NCBI RefSeq assembly: GCF_029835735.1
Contig: NZ_JAOEAL010000001.1
Location: 806,001-870,000, forward strand
Length of the DNA: 64,000 nt
Reading direction: 5' to 3'
Source of the DNA: Shewanella sp. GD04112
Lineage (GTDB): Bacteria; Pseudomonadota; Gammaproteobacteria; Enterobacterales; Shewanellaceae
Below are positions 32,722 through 42,244 of the stretch, piece by piece. The translations under genes were made by a program, and so were the position numbers. Numbering within the stretch: the first letter of the stretch is position 1; the number at the start of each line of letters is the position of its first letter. The notes beneath the pieces are model-generated. The model searched no databases and had not been told where the DNA came from. It saw only the letters and a list, made by a program, of their open reading frames with translations.

Positions 32722-34608
32722 ATGACGAATCAATACACCTCTGACGCCATTGAAGTTCTTAACGGACTCGACCCAGTTAAACGCCGTCCAGGTATGTATA
32801 CCGATACCACCCGACCTAACCACTTAGGCCAAGAGGTCATAGATAACAGTGTGGACGAGGCTTTAGCGGGCCACGCCACTAAAATCGAAGTTGTGCTCCA
32901 TACTGATAACTCTCTGGAAGTCACCGACGATGGTCGGGGGATGCCGGTAGATATTCACCCTGAAGAAGGCATTCCTGGGGTCGAGCTTATCCTCACTAAA
33001 CTGCATGCGGGCGGTAAATTTTCGAATAAGAATTACCAATTCTCCGGTGGTTTGCACGGTGTGGGGATTTCGGTGGTTAACGCCCTGTCTCGTCGCGTCG
33101 AAGTGACGGTACGCCGTGATGGCCAAGTGTATGATATCGCTTTTGAAAATGGCTTTAAGGTTGAAGAGTTAAAAGTCACTGGTACTTGTGGTCGTCGCAA
33201 TACTGGTACTCGAGTACATTTCTGGCCCGACGCCAGTTATTTTGATTCGGCGAATTTCTCCAACTCCAAACTCATCTATTTGCTGCGCGCCAAGGCCGTG
33301 TTGTGCCCGGGCCTGAGGATCAAATTTACCAATAAACACACCAACGAAGTCCATGAATGGTACTACGAGAGTGGTTTAACGGATTATCTCAAGGCGGCGG
33401 TTGGCGATAACCTCATGCTGCCAGAAGAGCCTTTTATTGGCAGCTTTAAAGGACAAATTGAAGCCGCGGATTGGGCCATTACTTGGCTGCCCGAAGGTGG
33501 CGATGCGATTAACGAAAGCTATGTTAACTTGATCCCAACGCCATTGGGTGGAACCCACGTGAATGGTTTCCGCCAAGGTTTGCTGGAGTCGATGCGGGAG
33601 TTTTGCGAGTTTCGCAATCTTATCCCCCGCGGTATCAAGTTGTCGCCTGAGGATATTTGGGATCGCGCTGCCTTCATTCTCTCGGTGAAGATGCAAGATC
33701 CGCAGTTTGCCGGCCAAACCAAAGAGAAACTCTCGAGCCGTCAAAGCTCAGCCTTTGTTTCTGGCATTGTGCGTGACGCGTTTTCGTTGTGGCTTAACTC
33801 GAATACCGAATTGGCCGAGTCGCTGGCGGAAATGTGTATCAACAACGCCCAGCGCCGCTTAAAAGCTGCAAAAAAAGTCGCCCGTAAAAAAGTCACTTCT
33901 GGCCCGGCATTACCGGGTAAATTGACCGACTGTAGCGGCCAAGATCCGATGCGCGGCGAACTCTTCTTAGTGGAAGGGGATTCTGCGGGTGGCAGTGCTA
34001 AGCAGGCACGTGACCGTGAGTTCCAAGCCATTATGCCGCTGCGTGGTAAAATCCTAAACACTTGGGAGGTCGATGCCTCGCAGGTGTTGGCCTCGCAGGA
34101 AGTGCACGATATCTCGGTGGCGATTGGTTGCGATCCCGACAGCAACGATATCTCCGAGTTAAGATATGGCAAGATTTGTATTCTCGCCGACGCGGACTCC
34201 GACGGGCTACATATTGCAACTTTACTCTGCGCTCTGTTTCTGAAACATTACCGTGTGCTGGTCGAACAGGGCCATGTATATATCGCTATGCCACCGCTGT
34301 TCCGTATCGATATAGGTAAGGATGTTTACTACGCCTTAGATGAGGCTGAAAAAGAAGGTATTCTCGACCGTATTACTGCCGAGAATAAAAAGGGTAAGGT
34401 CCAAGTTACACGCTTTAAAGGTCTGGGTGAGATGAACCCGCTGCAATTGCGTGAAACGACTATGGATCCAAACACTCGCCGTTTAGTTCAGTTAACCATT
34501 GATGATGTAGAAGAAACTGACTCCCTGATGGATATGTTGCTGGCTAAGAAACGTTCGCCCGATCGTAAAACTTGGCTCGAGGATAAGGGTGACATGGCGG
34601 TACTTTAA
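32722..34608 (+). CDS. parE: DNA topoisomerase IV subunit B
   Basis: ATPase subunit of topoisomerase IV, which decatenates daughter chromosomes. It has 628 residues. The GHKL ATP-binding fold has EVIDNSVDEALAG, VTDDGRGMPVDIHPE and GGLHGVGISVVNALS (~102). The TOPRIM domain begins ELFLVEGDSAGGSAKQARD (~415) and holds DADSDGLHIATLL. It is separated from parC by one intervening gene. Confidence 0.97.
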   Translation: MTNQYTSDAIEVLNGLDPVKRRPGMYTDTTRPNHLGQEVIDNSVDEALAGHATKIEVVLHTDNSLEVTDDGRGMPVDIHPEEGIPGVELILTKLHAGGKFSNKNYQFSGGLHGVGISVVNALSRRVEVTVRRDGQVYDIAFENGFKVEELKVTGTCGRRNTGTRVHFWPDASYFDSANFSNSKLIYLLRAKAVLCPGLRIKFTNKHTNEVHEWYYESGLTDYLKAAVGDNLMLPEEPFIGSFKGQIEAADWAITWLPEGGDAINESYVNLIPTPLGGTHVNGFRQGLLESMREFCEFRNLIPRGIKLSPEDIWDRAAFILSVKMQDPQFAGQTKEKLSSRQSSAFVSGIVRDAFSLWLNSNTELAESLAEMCINNAQRRLKAAKKVARKKVTSGPALPGKLTDCSGQDPMRGELFLVEGDSAGGSAKQARDREFQAIMPLRGKILNTWEVDASQVLASQEVHDISVAIGCDPDSNDISELRYGKICILADADSDGLHIATLLCALFLKHYRVLVEQGHVYIAMPPLFRIDIGKDVYYALDEAEKEGILDRITAENKKGKVQVTRFKGLGEMNPLQLRETTMDPNTRRLVQLTIDDVEETDSLMDMLLAKKRSPDRKTWLEDKGDMAVL

Positions 34609-34660
34609 TGTTGTGCACTATTGCCGATAACAATAAAACTTAGGCATAAAGAAAATTACC

Positions 34661-35836
34661 ATGTTGTATATAAAAACTAATAATTATAAATATTTAAGGG
34701 TGTTCTCTGCCTTCGGGACCCTACTGGCGAGTCTGGCGTTATTTACAAGTCAGACGGCGATAGCGGGGTCTCAGTCGATCATGATTACCGTGTCGAAGGG
34801 ATTTGGTTTATCCCTTTATGCCTCCGATCTCGGGGATGCAAAACAGATTGCCATGGGCTCAAATGGCACGCTATTTGTGGGTTCCAATAAGAGTGGCACA
34901 GTGCATGCGCTCGTTGATAGCAACCAAGATGGTCGTGTCGACAAACGTTATGTGATTGCGAAAGGGCTCGAATCCCCCGACGCGATAGCCTTCCATAATG
35001 GCGATCTTTTTGTTGCAACCGAAAACCGTATCGTACGTTTTATTGATATCGAGCAGCGCTTGCGCCGTCCGACTCGCCCGAAAGAGATCTACAGCGATCT
35101 GCCAGAATCTGATAAGAAAAGTGCCCGAGCGATGAATTTTGGCCCCGATGGCCGCTTGTATGTTTCCATCGGTGCCCCGTGCAACGTGTGTGAGGCGAGT
35201 GCGCCCTACAGCAGCATAATTGCGATTAATGTCGATACTGGAGCAAGTGAGCAGATTGCTCTAGGCGTACGTGATGCGACCGGATTTGACTGGTCTCCCC
35301 AAGATGGCAAGTTATGGTTTGCCGACCAAGGCCGTGATTGGATGGGGGATAATTTACCGCCCGATGAAATCAACCGGGTCGATGTGATTGGCAGCCATTA
35401 TGGTTTCCCGTATTTGCACGCTTCGTCTGTGGTCGAGCCTGCCTACGAAAAACCTAAGAATTTAAAAATTACCGTCCCAGTGTATGAACTGCCAGCCCAT
35501 GTTGCACCGACGGGCCTCGCGTTTTACCGTGGTAAGCAATTCCCTGAGATCTACCATAATCAATTGTTTGTTGCTGAAAATGGTTCTTGGAACCGTTCAA
35601 GCAAAGTGGGTTATCAGATCGTCATGTTGAAACTCGAGAATGAGCAAGTTGTCAGCCGAGAAACCGTAGTGAGTTTTCTTGATGGCGAGTTTCCCGTTGC
35701 CCGTCCCTATGCCTTGTTATCGGGGGAAGATGGCGCAATGTACATCTCGGATGATTTGAAAGGTAACCTGTATCGGCTGTTCTATAAGGATGGCGATAAT
35801 ACTGAAGAACCACAGGAACTAGAAGAAAATGAGTGA
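34661..35836 (+). CDS. Secreted PQQ-dependent-type sugar dehydrogenase/sorbosone dehydrogenase-like beta-propeller
   Basis: 391 residues. A signal peptide covers roughly residues 14-36 (LRVFSAFGTLLASLALFTSQ, then TAIAG). The mature part is a six-bladed propeller of the glucose/sorbosone dehydrogenase family: GNGTL-type strands such as QIAMGSNGTLFVGSNKSG, ARAMNFGPDGRLYVSIGAPC (~160), GFDWSPQDGKLWFADQGRDW (~205) and APTGLAFYRGKQFP. CNVC is unusual near residue 173. There is an acidic tail. Substrate and use of PQQ are unknown. It lies between parE and parC and overlaps parC by eight bases. Confidence 0.85.
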   Translation: MLYIKTNNYKYLRVFSAFGTLLASLALFTSQTAIAGSQSIMITVSKGFGLSLYASDLGDAKQIAMGSNGTLFVGSNKSGTVHALVDSNQDGRVDKRYVIAKGLESPDAIAFHNGDLFVATENRIVRFIDIEQRLRRPTRPKEIYSDLPESDKKSARAMNFGPDGRLYVSIGAPCNVCEASAPYSSIIAINVDTGASEQIALGVRDATGFDWSPQDGKLWFADQGRDWMGDNLPPDEINRVDVIGSHYGFPYLHASSVVEPAYEKPKNLKITVPVYELPAHVAPTGLAFYRGKQFPEIYHNQLFVAENGSWNRSSKVGYQIVMLKLENEQVVSRETVVSFLDGEFPVARPYALLSGEDGAMYISDDLKGNLYRLFYKDGDNTEEPQELEENE

Positions 35837-38105
35837 CGCGATCAAGTTAAGCTTAGATGGCGTAGAGCAGATGCCCCTGCGGCGCTTTACCGAAGAAGCT
35901 TATCTGAACTATTCCATGTACGTCATCATGGACCGAGCCTTGCCCCATATTGGTGACGGGCTTAAGCCGGTGCAGCGGCGGATTATTTATGCCATGAGTG
36001 AGCTCGGGTTATCGGCTCAGTCAAAACATAAAAAATCAGCCCGTACCGTCGGTGACGTATTAGGTAAGTACCATCCCCATGGCGACAGCGCGTGTTATGA
36101 GGCTATGGTGCTGATGGCGCAGCCATTTTCTTACCGTTATCCGCTAGTCGATGGTCAAGGCAACTGGGGTGCGCCAGATGATCCTAAGTCCTTCGCCGCG
36201 ATGCGTTATACCGAGGCGCGCCTGTCTAAGTTCTCCGAAGTATTATTGTCTGAGCTGGGACAAGGTACGGTCGAATGGGGCGCTAACTTCGATGGCACCT
36301 TGAAAGAGCCTAAAGTGCTGCCCGCACGTTTACCGCATATTTTACTCAATGGCATCACGGGTATCGCTGTCGGTATGGCAACGGATATTCCGCCCCATAA
36401 CGCCAGAGAGTTAGTCAATGCCTGTGTGGCGCTGCTTGACGATCCTAAACTCGAACTTGAACAGTTGATGGGTTATGTGCCAGGACCGGATTATCCGACC
36501 GAGGCCGAGATCATCACGCCAGCGGCCGACATTGCCAAAGTCTATGAAACCGGTCGCGGTTCCTTAAAGGCTCGCGCCGTGTATAGCGTCGATGCCGGAG
36601 AGATAGTGATCACCGCGCTGCCGCACCAAGCCAGTAGCGGCAAAATTTTGGAGCAGATCGCCGCCCAGATGCAGGCGAAAAAGCTGCCTATGGTGGCGGA
36701 CTTACGTGATGAGTCTGACCACGAAAACCCTGTGCGACTAGTGGTGGTGCCGCGTTCAAATCGCGTCGATTGCGATCAACTGATGGCGCACTTGTTTGCG
36801 ACTACAGATCTCGAGAAAAGCTTTAGGGTAAACCTGAACGTCTTGGGCTTAGATGGTCGTCCACGCGTCAAAGGATTAAAAGAGCTATTAACCGAATGGT
36901 TAGAGTTCCGTGTCGATACCGTAAGACGTCGTCTCGAGTATCGCCTCGATAAAGTCTTAGCAAGGTTACATATCCTCGAAGCCTTGATGATAGCTTTCCT
37001 CAATATCGATGAAGTGATTGAAATCATTCGCTTCCACGATGAGCCAAAGGCCGAGTTAATGGCGCGTTTTAACCTGACGGATAGGCAAGCCGAAGCCATC
37101 CTCGAGTTAAAGTTACGTCATTTAGCCAAGTTAGAAGAGTTTAAAATCAAGGCCGAGCAGGATGAGCTTGAGGCCGAGCGTGAGAAATTAGAGCAGTTAT
37201 TAAGCTCAGATCGCCGCTTAAAAACCTTGATCAAGAAAGAATTAATTCAAGATGGCGAAACCTATGGCGACGATCGCCGCTCACCGATTGTTGAGCGCCA
37301 TGAGTCCCGCGCCTTAACCGAGCAGGAGCTGACGCCGAGCGAGCCAGTGACTGTGGTGTTATCTGAAAAAGGCTGGGTGCGTTGCGCTAAGGGCCATGAT
37401 ATTGACGCCGAGTCTTTGTCCTATAAGGCGGGGGATCAATATCTATGCAGTGCGATGGGGCGCAGTAACCAAGCGGCGGTATTTATTGATTCATCGGGAC
37501 GCGCCTTTGCGACCGACAGTCACAGCCTGCCATCGGCGAGGAGCCAAGGCGAGCCCATCACCACGCGCTTTAATATGGCGCCGGGTGAAACCATGCAGCA
37601 TGTGATTTTGGGTGAAGACGAGCAATGTTTCCTGCTCGCCACCGATGCAGGTTACGGTTTTATCTGTACTTATAACGATATGGTGTCACGTAACAAGGCG
37701 GGTAAAGCCCTGTTAAGTTTACCGCCGAATGCCAAGTCCTTGCCACCTAGACCGATTGACCGCAATCGCGAGATGTCGATTCTTGCCATTACCAATGAAG
37801 GGCGTATGTTACTGTTTTCATTGGAAGCATTACCACAGTTGTCTAAGGGTAAGGGTAACAAGATTATCGGTATTCCGAGTGAGCGCGCTAAGAATCGTGA
37901 AGAGTTGATGACCCACTTACAACTTGTGCCAACAGACACTTCGGTCACCTTATGGGCGGGTAAGCGTAAACTCACCTTAAAACCGAGCGATTTAGAGCAT
38001 TATCGGGGTGAACGTGGCCGCCGCGGCGCCAAGTTACCACGCGGGTTACAACGTGTTGATAGTGTTGAATTAGGCGAAGGTGCAGAGGTTTTACCTAGCA
38101 TTTAA
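35829..38105 (+). CDS. parC: DNA topoisomerase IV subunit A
   Basis: DNA-cleaving subunit of topoisomerase IV, 758 residues. The winged-helix region around the active-site Tyr reads AAMRYTEARLSKF (Tyr ~122). The quinolone-resistance region is GDSACYEAMVLMAQPF: Ser and Glu (S-x-x-x-E) are the wild-type, sensitive-looking residues. The C-terminal beta-pinwheel begins near residue 500. The ATG overlaps the end of the propeller gene (GAAAATGAGTGA), suggesting coupled translation. A terminator follows. Confidence 0.97.
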   Translation: MSDAIKLSLDGVEQMPLRRFTEEAYLNYSMYVIMDRALPHIGDGLKPVQRRIIYAMSELGLSAQSKHKKSARTVGDVLGKYHPHGDSACYEAMVLMAQPFSYRYPLVDGQGNWGAPDDPKSFAAMRYTEARLSKFSEVLLSELGQGTVEWGANFDGTLKEPKVLPARLPHILLNGITGIAVGMATDIPPHNARELVNACVALLDDPKLELEQLMGYVPGPDYPTEAEIITPAADIAKVYETGRGSLKARAVYSVDAGEIVITALPHQASSGKILEQIAAQMQAKKLPMVADLRDESDHENPVRLVVVPRSNRVDCDQLMAHLFATTDLEKSFRVNLNVLGLDGRPRVKGLKELLTEWLEFRVDTVRRRLEYRLDKVLARLHILEALMIAFLNIDEVIEIIRFHDEPKAELMARFNLTDRQAEAILELKLRHLAKLEEFKIKAEQDELEAEREKLEQLLSSDRRLKTLIKKELIQDGETYGDDRRSPIVERHESRALTEQELTPSEPVTVVLSEKGWVRCAKGHDIDAESLSYKAGDQYLCSAMGRSNQAAVFIDSSGRAFATDSHSLPSARSQGEPITTRFNMAPGETMQHVILGEDEQCFLLATDAGYGFICTYNDMVSRNKAGKALLSLPPNAKSLPPRPIDRNREMSILAITNEGRMLLFSLEALPQLSKGKGNKIIGIPSERAKNREELMTHLQLVPTDTSVTLWAGKRKLTLKPSDLEHYRGERGRRGAKLPRGLQRVDSVELGEGAEVLPSI

Positions 38106-38147
38106 CGCTCATTTGAGCTTGCGTAAAGTTAGTCGCAACAAGTTAAT

Positions 38148-38184
38148 AAAAGCCACTCAAGTGTCACTTGAGTGGCTTTTTTAT
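38148..38184 (+). terminator. Intrinsic terminator of the parE-parC unit
   Basis: AAAAGCCACTCAAGTG-T-CACTTGAGTGGCTTTTTT: a 16-base-pair arm hairpin with T-tract about 43 bases after parC. Confidence 0.94.
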
Positions 38185-38221
38185 GACAATCACTCAGTAC
38201 TTTGTACTAAATTTGAGGTAT

Positions 38222-38253
38222 AAAAAAACCTACCGCAAGCGGTAGGTTTTTTC
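38222..38253 (-). terminator. Intrinsic terminator of first porin gene
   Basis: AAAAAAACCTACCGC-AA-GCGGTAGGTTTTTT hairpin, 25 bases after the porin stop on the minus strand; symmetrical enough to act on both strands. Confidence 0.9.
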
Positions 38254-38276
38254 GCTAATATCTTTTAAGAAGGATA

Positions 38277-39356
38277 TTAGAAGTCGTAACGTACACCTAC
38301 AGAGAATACGTTGTCGTCTTGTAAGTCGATTTTAGCGCCAGTAGTGTCTTTATAGTCGCCTTTGTACATTGAGTACTGGCCATACACCATAGTTGATTTG
38401 GATAAACGGTAGTCAGCGCCAACGTTGATATTGTTTACGCTAATATCGTCAGCACCTGCTTTGCCTAACGTGCTGTAATATTTACCGAAACCAGCTTCAT
38501 CGTAGCCGTATTCAGCTTTCAGGTTCACACCGTTCAGATCGTAAGATACGTTCACGAAGTAAGTGTTACCGTCGATAGCGCTATCAGTTACGCTTTCAGA
38601 GTTTTGGAATAAACCACCGAGTTTGAACTGACCTAATTTAGCCTGGGCTACACCACGGTATGCATCAACACCAGCGATACCTTTGTTGTAAGCAACAGCT
38701 ACATAGTAGTTTTGCTCTTTGAACTTACTATCACCTAGAGTTGCACTCAGAGCGTATAAGCTTTCATTGGTATCTGGAGCAGGTTTTCCGTCTATTTTTT
38801 CATCGTTGTTATCATCGAACAGGTAGTTAGCATTTAATGTCACTAAACCACCGAGTTTAGGTGAGAAGTACCATACACCATCGGCACTACGAGTTTGAGC
38901 GCTAACTAAACGGTCGATATCCGCGTTGGTGTTACCGAAAATATCTACGCCGCCTTCAGCTTGCTTGAATACTGTGTCATTACGACCGACTAATACAGTA
39001 CCTGCATTGGTTTTTAAACCTAAGTAAGTGTTACGAGCTTTGAACACGTCACCTGAGCCAGAAGTGCTTTCAACTTGGAATTCCATTTGATAAACAACGT
39101 CATAGCCATCAGCAATCTTCTCAGTACCTTTAACACCTAATAAAGAGAAGTTGTTTTCTAAATAGGTACCAGCGTTATTCTCATCGGCATAGTTTGAGTT
39201 TAAGCCGTTTGTGCCAGATTGTAGAGTTGCACCTGTTTCAGTATTAGTTACAGCAAGCTCTAAACGACCGTAGAAGCTTGGGCCTTCGGCTAGCGCACCG
39301 AATGAAGCCAGCGCTAATACTGATGCAACTGATGCAGAGATGAATGTCTTTTTCAT
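38277..39356 (-). CDS. Gram-negative trimeric porin (OmpC-like)
   Basis: General diffusion porin of the outer membrane, 359 residues from ATG 39356, which has GGGAG upstream; the longer frame to 39443 adds no signal. The signal peptide KKTFISASVASVLALASFGA is followed by EGPSFYGRLELAVTN, the usual first strand. The loop-3 constriction region contains GRNDTVFKQAEGGVDIFGN. The last strand is NVFSVGVRYDF with terminal Phe. It shares most motifs with the porin gene upstream at 39787, so the two are a tandem duplication. Confidence 0.93.
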   Translation of the reverse strand: MKKTFISASVASVLALASFGALAEGPSFYGRLELAVTNTETGATLQSGTNGLNSNYADENNAGTYLENNFSLLGVKGTEKIADGYDVVYQMEFQVESTSGSGDVFKARNTYLGLKTNAGTVLVGRNDTVFKQAEGGVDIFGNTNADIDRLVSAQTRSADGVWYFSPKLGGLVTLNANYLFDDNNDEKIDGKPAPDTNESLYALSATLGDSKFKEQNYYVAVAYNKGIAGVDAYRGVAQAKLGQFKLGGLFQNSESVTDSAIDGNTYFVNVSYDLNGVNLKAEYGYDEAGFGKYYSTLGKAGADDISVNNINVGADYRLSKSTMVYGQYSMYKGDYKDTTGAKIDLQDDNVFSVGVRYDF

Positions 39357-39404
39357 GTTTTGTGCTCCCTCGAACCTAAGTTCTTTTCCATTTTTCATGG
39401 TTTT

Positions 39405-39420
39405 TGTGTGGTTTAACACA
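39405..39420 (-). promoter_or_regulatory. CRP-like dyad upstream of first porin
   Basis: TGTGT-GGTTTA-ACACA: the symmetry and spacing of a CRP site (TGTGA-N6-TCACA), with one change in each half. It is 49-64 bases before the ATG at 39356. CRP is the best guess; another dimeric regulator is possible. Confidence 0.4.
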
Positions 39421-39723
39421 TTTGTTACTGGAATCGGTAACAAAGTTGCCGCCGATTTTTACAGTTTTACGACTTGCAGGCTGTGTTGCAGATCATGTTT
39501 TTGGCTCTCCTTGTCCATATTCGGGGTTTTTTAGGATATTTCCTTATATCTCAACCGCAAATTGGAGTGAAAGTGGTAAAACAGTATTTTTCACTTACTA
39601 CTAAAGAGGTAGGTAAAGCGCTGTGGCTTAAGTGAGTCGGCGAGGCTAACTGTAGCATATACTAATGTTGTCGCAAGTTTGTCATAAATGGGGTGGGAGA
39701 ATGCTATTTAGTATGAGATACAA

Positions 39724-39752
39724 TAAAAAAGCGGCCAAAGCCGCTTTTTTAT
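39724..39752 (-). terminator. Intrinsic terminator of second porin gene
   Basis: AAAAAAGCGGC-CAAA-GCCGCTTTTTT hairpin, 35 bases beyond the stop of the 39787 porin. Confidence 0.92.
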
Positions 39753-39786
39753 CAAATATTATCTGTTTCGAATTAGAATAATACTA

Positions 39787-40857
39787 TTAAAAATCAATAC
39801 GTAAACCTACAGTAAACACGTTGTCGTCTAGGTCTTGTTTTGTACCTGCTAGCATAAGGTCGCCGTCGAAGCGAGTGTAGTGACCATAGACCATAGTCTT
39901 AGTGCTAAGTCGGTAATCTGCGCCTACTGTGAGCTGTTGAAGGTCGACATCACTCACTTGTTCGAGGTTACCGCTGTCTTGGCTGCCGACAAAACGGCTG
40001 ACATATTTGCCTAAACCAGAGTCATCTTTGCCGTAAACCAGCTTGAGTTTCAAATTATCCATCAGATAAGCAGCATTGACAAAATAGGTCTCACCCGAGA
40101 GATTTGAGAATCTGTCGTCAATATGCTCGCTGTGCTGATAAATGGCACCAAAGAGGAAATCGCCAAATTTTGCTTGGGCAACACCACGGTAGGCTTCGAT
40201 ATTTTCGATGCCATCGTTATAGGCCGCCGCAACATAGTAATTATGGGTTTTAAAGGTCTTGTCGCCTAAAGTGGTGCTTAAGGCATACATTTGATCTTGG
40301 TTATAAACTTCGTTGCCTTGGCTATCGCGTTGATCGTAGTTGTCACTCATCAGATAGGTGGCGTTGAGGGTGATAAGATCGGCGATCTTAGGCGAATAAT
40401 AGGAAATGCCATCGGCTGAGCGCGTTTGGCCTGCCAATAACAGGTCGATGTCGGCGTTGGTGTTGCCAAACAAATCAAAACCGCCTTCGGACGCTTTAAA
40501 TACCGTATCGTTACGGCCCGCTAAAACGGTACCCGCAACGCTTCTCACCCCAAGGAAGGTATTACGTGCATTGAAGGTTTTATTCGAGTTATCAAAATTT
40601 TCTACGCCAAATTCCATTTGATAGATGATATCAAAGTAAGGGCTTACGCTTTCAGAGCCTTTGACACCCACCCAAGAAAAGTTGTTTTCGAGTACTGTGC
40701 CATCTTTCTGATTTTGAGTGGCGTAACCTTTTTCTGAGTCGGTGATACTCAGGTCGACATGGCCGTAAAATTCAGGGCCATCGGCCAGTGAGTTAAATGA
40801 GCAAAATGCGAGACTAGCGGCAATCGCTGTAGTGAGCAGATTCTTTTTCATCTTCAT
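39787..40857 (-). CDS. Trimeric porin, paralogue of neighbouring porin
   Basis: Outer-membrane porin of 354-356 residues; the start is ATG 40857 or, better spaced to AGGA, ATG 40851. The signal peptide NLLTTAIAASLAFCSFNSLA is followed by DGPEFYGHVDLSITDSE. It shares with the downstream porin the segments GRNDTVFKASEGGFDLFGNT and AYRGVAQAKFGDF, and it ends NVFTVGLRIDF. Both genes have their own terminators and probably their own promoters. A strong CRP site precedes this one. Confidence 0.93.
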   Translation of the reverse strand: MKMKKNLLTTAIAASLAFCSFNSLADGPEFYGHVDLSITDSEKGYATQNQKDGTVLENNFSWVGVKGSESVSPYFDIIYQMEFGVENFDNSNKTFNARNTFLGVRSVAGTVLAGRNDTVFKASEGGFDLFGNTNADIDLLLAGQTRSADGISYYSPKIADLITLNATYLMSDNYDQRDSQGNEVYNQDQMYALSTTLGDKTFKTHNYYVAAAYNDGIENIEAYRGVAQAKFGDFLFGAIYQHSEHIDDRFSNLSGETYFVNAAYLMDNLKLKLVYGKDDSGLGKYVSRFVGSQDSGNLEQVSDVDLQQLTVGADYRLSTKTMVYGHYTRFDGDLMLAGTKQDLDDNVFTVGLRIDF

Positions 40858-41267
40858 TTTCCTGTACTTATATCATTATTTTATGCAGCAAGAGTTATCT
40901 CTTTTTACTGCGGAGTGTGGAGCTTTGGTGCTGCGCAGTGTGACAGGCAAACGAATTAAAAATGTGATCTTGATCACTTGATGTTGAAATGGCTCTGTTT
41001 TTAACACTATGTTTTACAAGGTTAAAACGAACTTTTAATCTGAGTTTACCTAATATATGAGCCTATGATTCAGGAAAGTGCCAATCACTACATTTGCCGC
41101 ACTTTTGTATCTGAGTGCAACTTGGCACACCTAGGTCGAGATAGATTTCGGTTTTTGGCCCAAATCGTATAAAATCCACGGCGCATTTTTATTGCGTTAC
41201 GCTGCTGTAGATTGTCTTTTACATCCTCTAAGGTGGCCATTGTTAGTTAGATATAAGGTAAGTATTG
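40858..41267. other. Divergent promoter region between porin and tcdA
   Basis: About 410 bases with no gene. It holds the CRP site at 40961-40980 on the porin side and, close to tcdA, a TATAAA at 41168-41173 that could be the tcdA -10 without a good -35. Nothing else was recognised. Confidence 0.55.
40961..40980 (-). promoter_or_regulatory. CRP binding site upstream of second porin
   Basis: AATGTGATCTTGATCACTTG: the core TGTGA-TCTTGA-TCACT differs from the consensus TGTGA-N6-TCACA by one base, and the centre is also palindromic (TGATC...GATCA), so FNR-family proteins could bind as well. It lies about 110-130 bases from the porin start. Confidence 0.75.
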
Positions 41268-42101
41268 ATGACTGAAGCCTATCAGAATCGCTTTAGTGGC
41301 ATTGGCCGCTTGTACGGGCAAAAGGCGCTCGCTAAATTTGCCGCCTCCCATGTGGTGGTGATTGGCATTGGCGGCGTTGGCACATGGGCGGCGGAGGCGT
41401 TGGCACGCAGTGGTATTGGCCAAATTACCCTGATTGATTTGGATGATATCTGTGTAACGAACACGAACCGTCAAATTCATGCTCTGTCATCGACGATTGG
41501 CGAGTCTAAAGTGGCTGTGATGGCGCAGCGGATCCGTGCGATCAATCCCGATTGTCAAATCAATGAAGTGGAAGACTTTATTACGGTCGATAACCTTGGC
41601 GAGTATTTGCTTGGGGCCAAGGCGGGTGGCAATATTGATTATGTAGTGGATTGTATTGATGCGGTTAAGCAAAAGGCGGCGCTGATTGCTTGGTGTAAAC
41701 GCCAAAAAATTAAGATTGTGACCGTTGGCGGCGCGGGTGGCCAAACCGATCCAACACAGATCCAGCTTACCGATCTGGCTAAAACCTACCAAGATCCTTT
41801 ACTGGCCAAAGTGCGTAATATTTTGCGCCGCGAATATAACTTTTCCAAAAATGTGCAGCGCCGTTTTGCCGTCGATGCAGTGTTTTCCAGTGAGCAATTA
41901 GTTTATCCTCAAGCCGATGGCTCCGTGTGTAGCAGCAAAGCGACGGCCGATGGTTCTATGCGCATGGATTGTGCCTCTGGCTTTGGCGCCGTCACTATGG
42001 TGACTGGGACTTTTGGCTTTGTGGCGGCCAGTCGGGTACTTGCTAGGCTCGCTCAAATTGCAAATGAACCCGTTGCAAATGAACCAGCTGCGAGTGAATA
42101 A
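41268..42101 (+). CDS. tcdA: tRNA threonylcarbamoyladenosine dehydratase TcdA
   Basis: E1-like enzyme that uses ATP to cyclise t6A37 to ct6A in ANN-decoding tRNAs. It has 277 residues from ATG 41268 (AAGG at 41255-41258). The ThiF/MoeB nucleotide fold is VVVIGIGGVGTWAAEALARS (~34), with the ATP site in LIDLDDICVTNTNRQ (~66). The catalytic Cys region is QADGSVCSSKATADGSMRMDC (~225). The C-terminus carries an unusual near-repeat, ANEPVANEPAASE. Confidence 0.93.
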   Translation: MTEAYQNRFSGIGRLYGQKALAKFAASHVVVIGIGGVGTWAAEALARSGIGQITLIDLDDICVTNTNRQIHALSSTIGESKVAVMAQRIRAINPDCQINEVEDFITVDNLGEYLLGAKAGGNIDYVVDCIDAVKQKAALIAWCKRQKIKIVTVGGAGGQTDPTQIQLTDLAKTYQDPLLAKVRNILRREYNFSKNVQRRFAVDAVFSSEQLVYPQADGSVCSSKATADGSMRMDCASGFGAVTMVTGTFGFVAASRVLARLAQIANEPVANEPAASE

Positions 42102-42139
42102 GCGGTAATCGATAAGATAAAGTCTCAAGGTTAAAAACT

Positions 42140-42168
42140 AAATCCACAGCCAATGCTGTGGATTTTTG
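42140..42168. terminator. Bidirectional terminator between tcdA and sensor kinase
   Basis: AAATCCACAGC-CAAT-GCTGTGGATTT, an 11-base-pair perfect stem with T-run on the plus strand and a T-rich stretch on the minus strand; ends both convergent genes. Confidence 0.85.
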
Positions 42169-42244
42169 TTTAGTGGCACCAGTGTTTGCTTGACTCGCCT
42201 TCCACTCACGCCACTTGCGATCAAACTCGTTATCAAGCGCACCA

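Larger units (their letters stand above)
39357..39786. other. Promoter region between the two porin genes
   Basis: 430 bases without a gene. It contains the TGTG/CACA dyad near the downstream porin start and the terminator of the upstream porin at the other end. The middle (39430-39720) has no clear repeat or frame. Confidence 0.55.
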
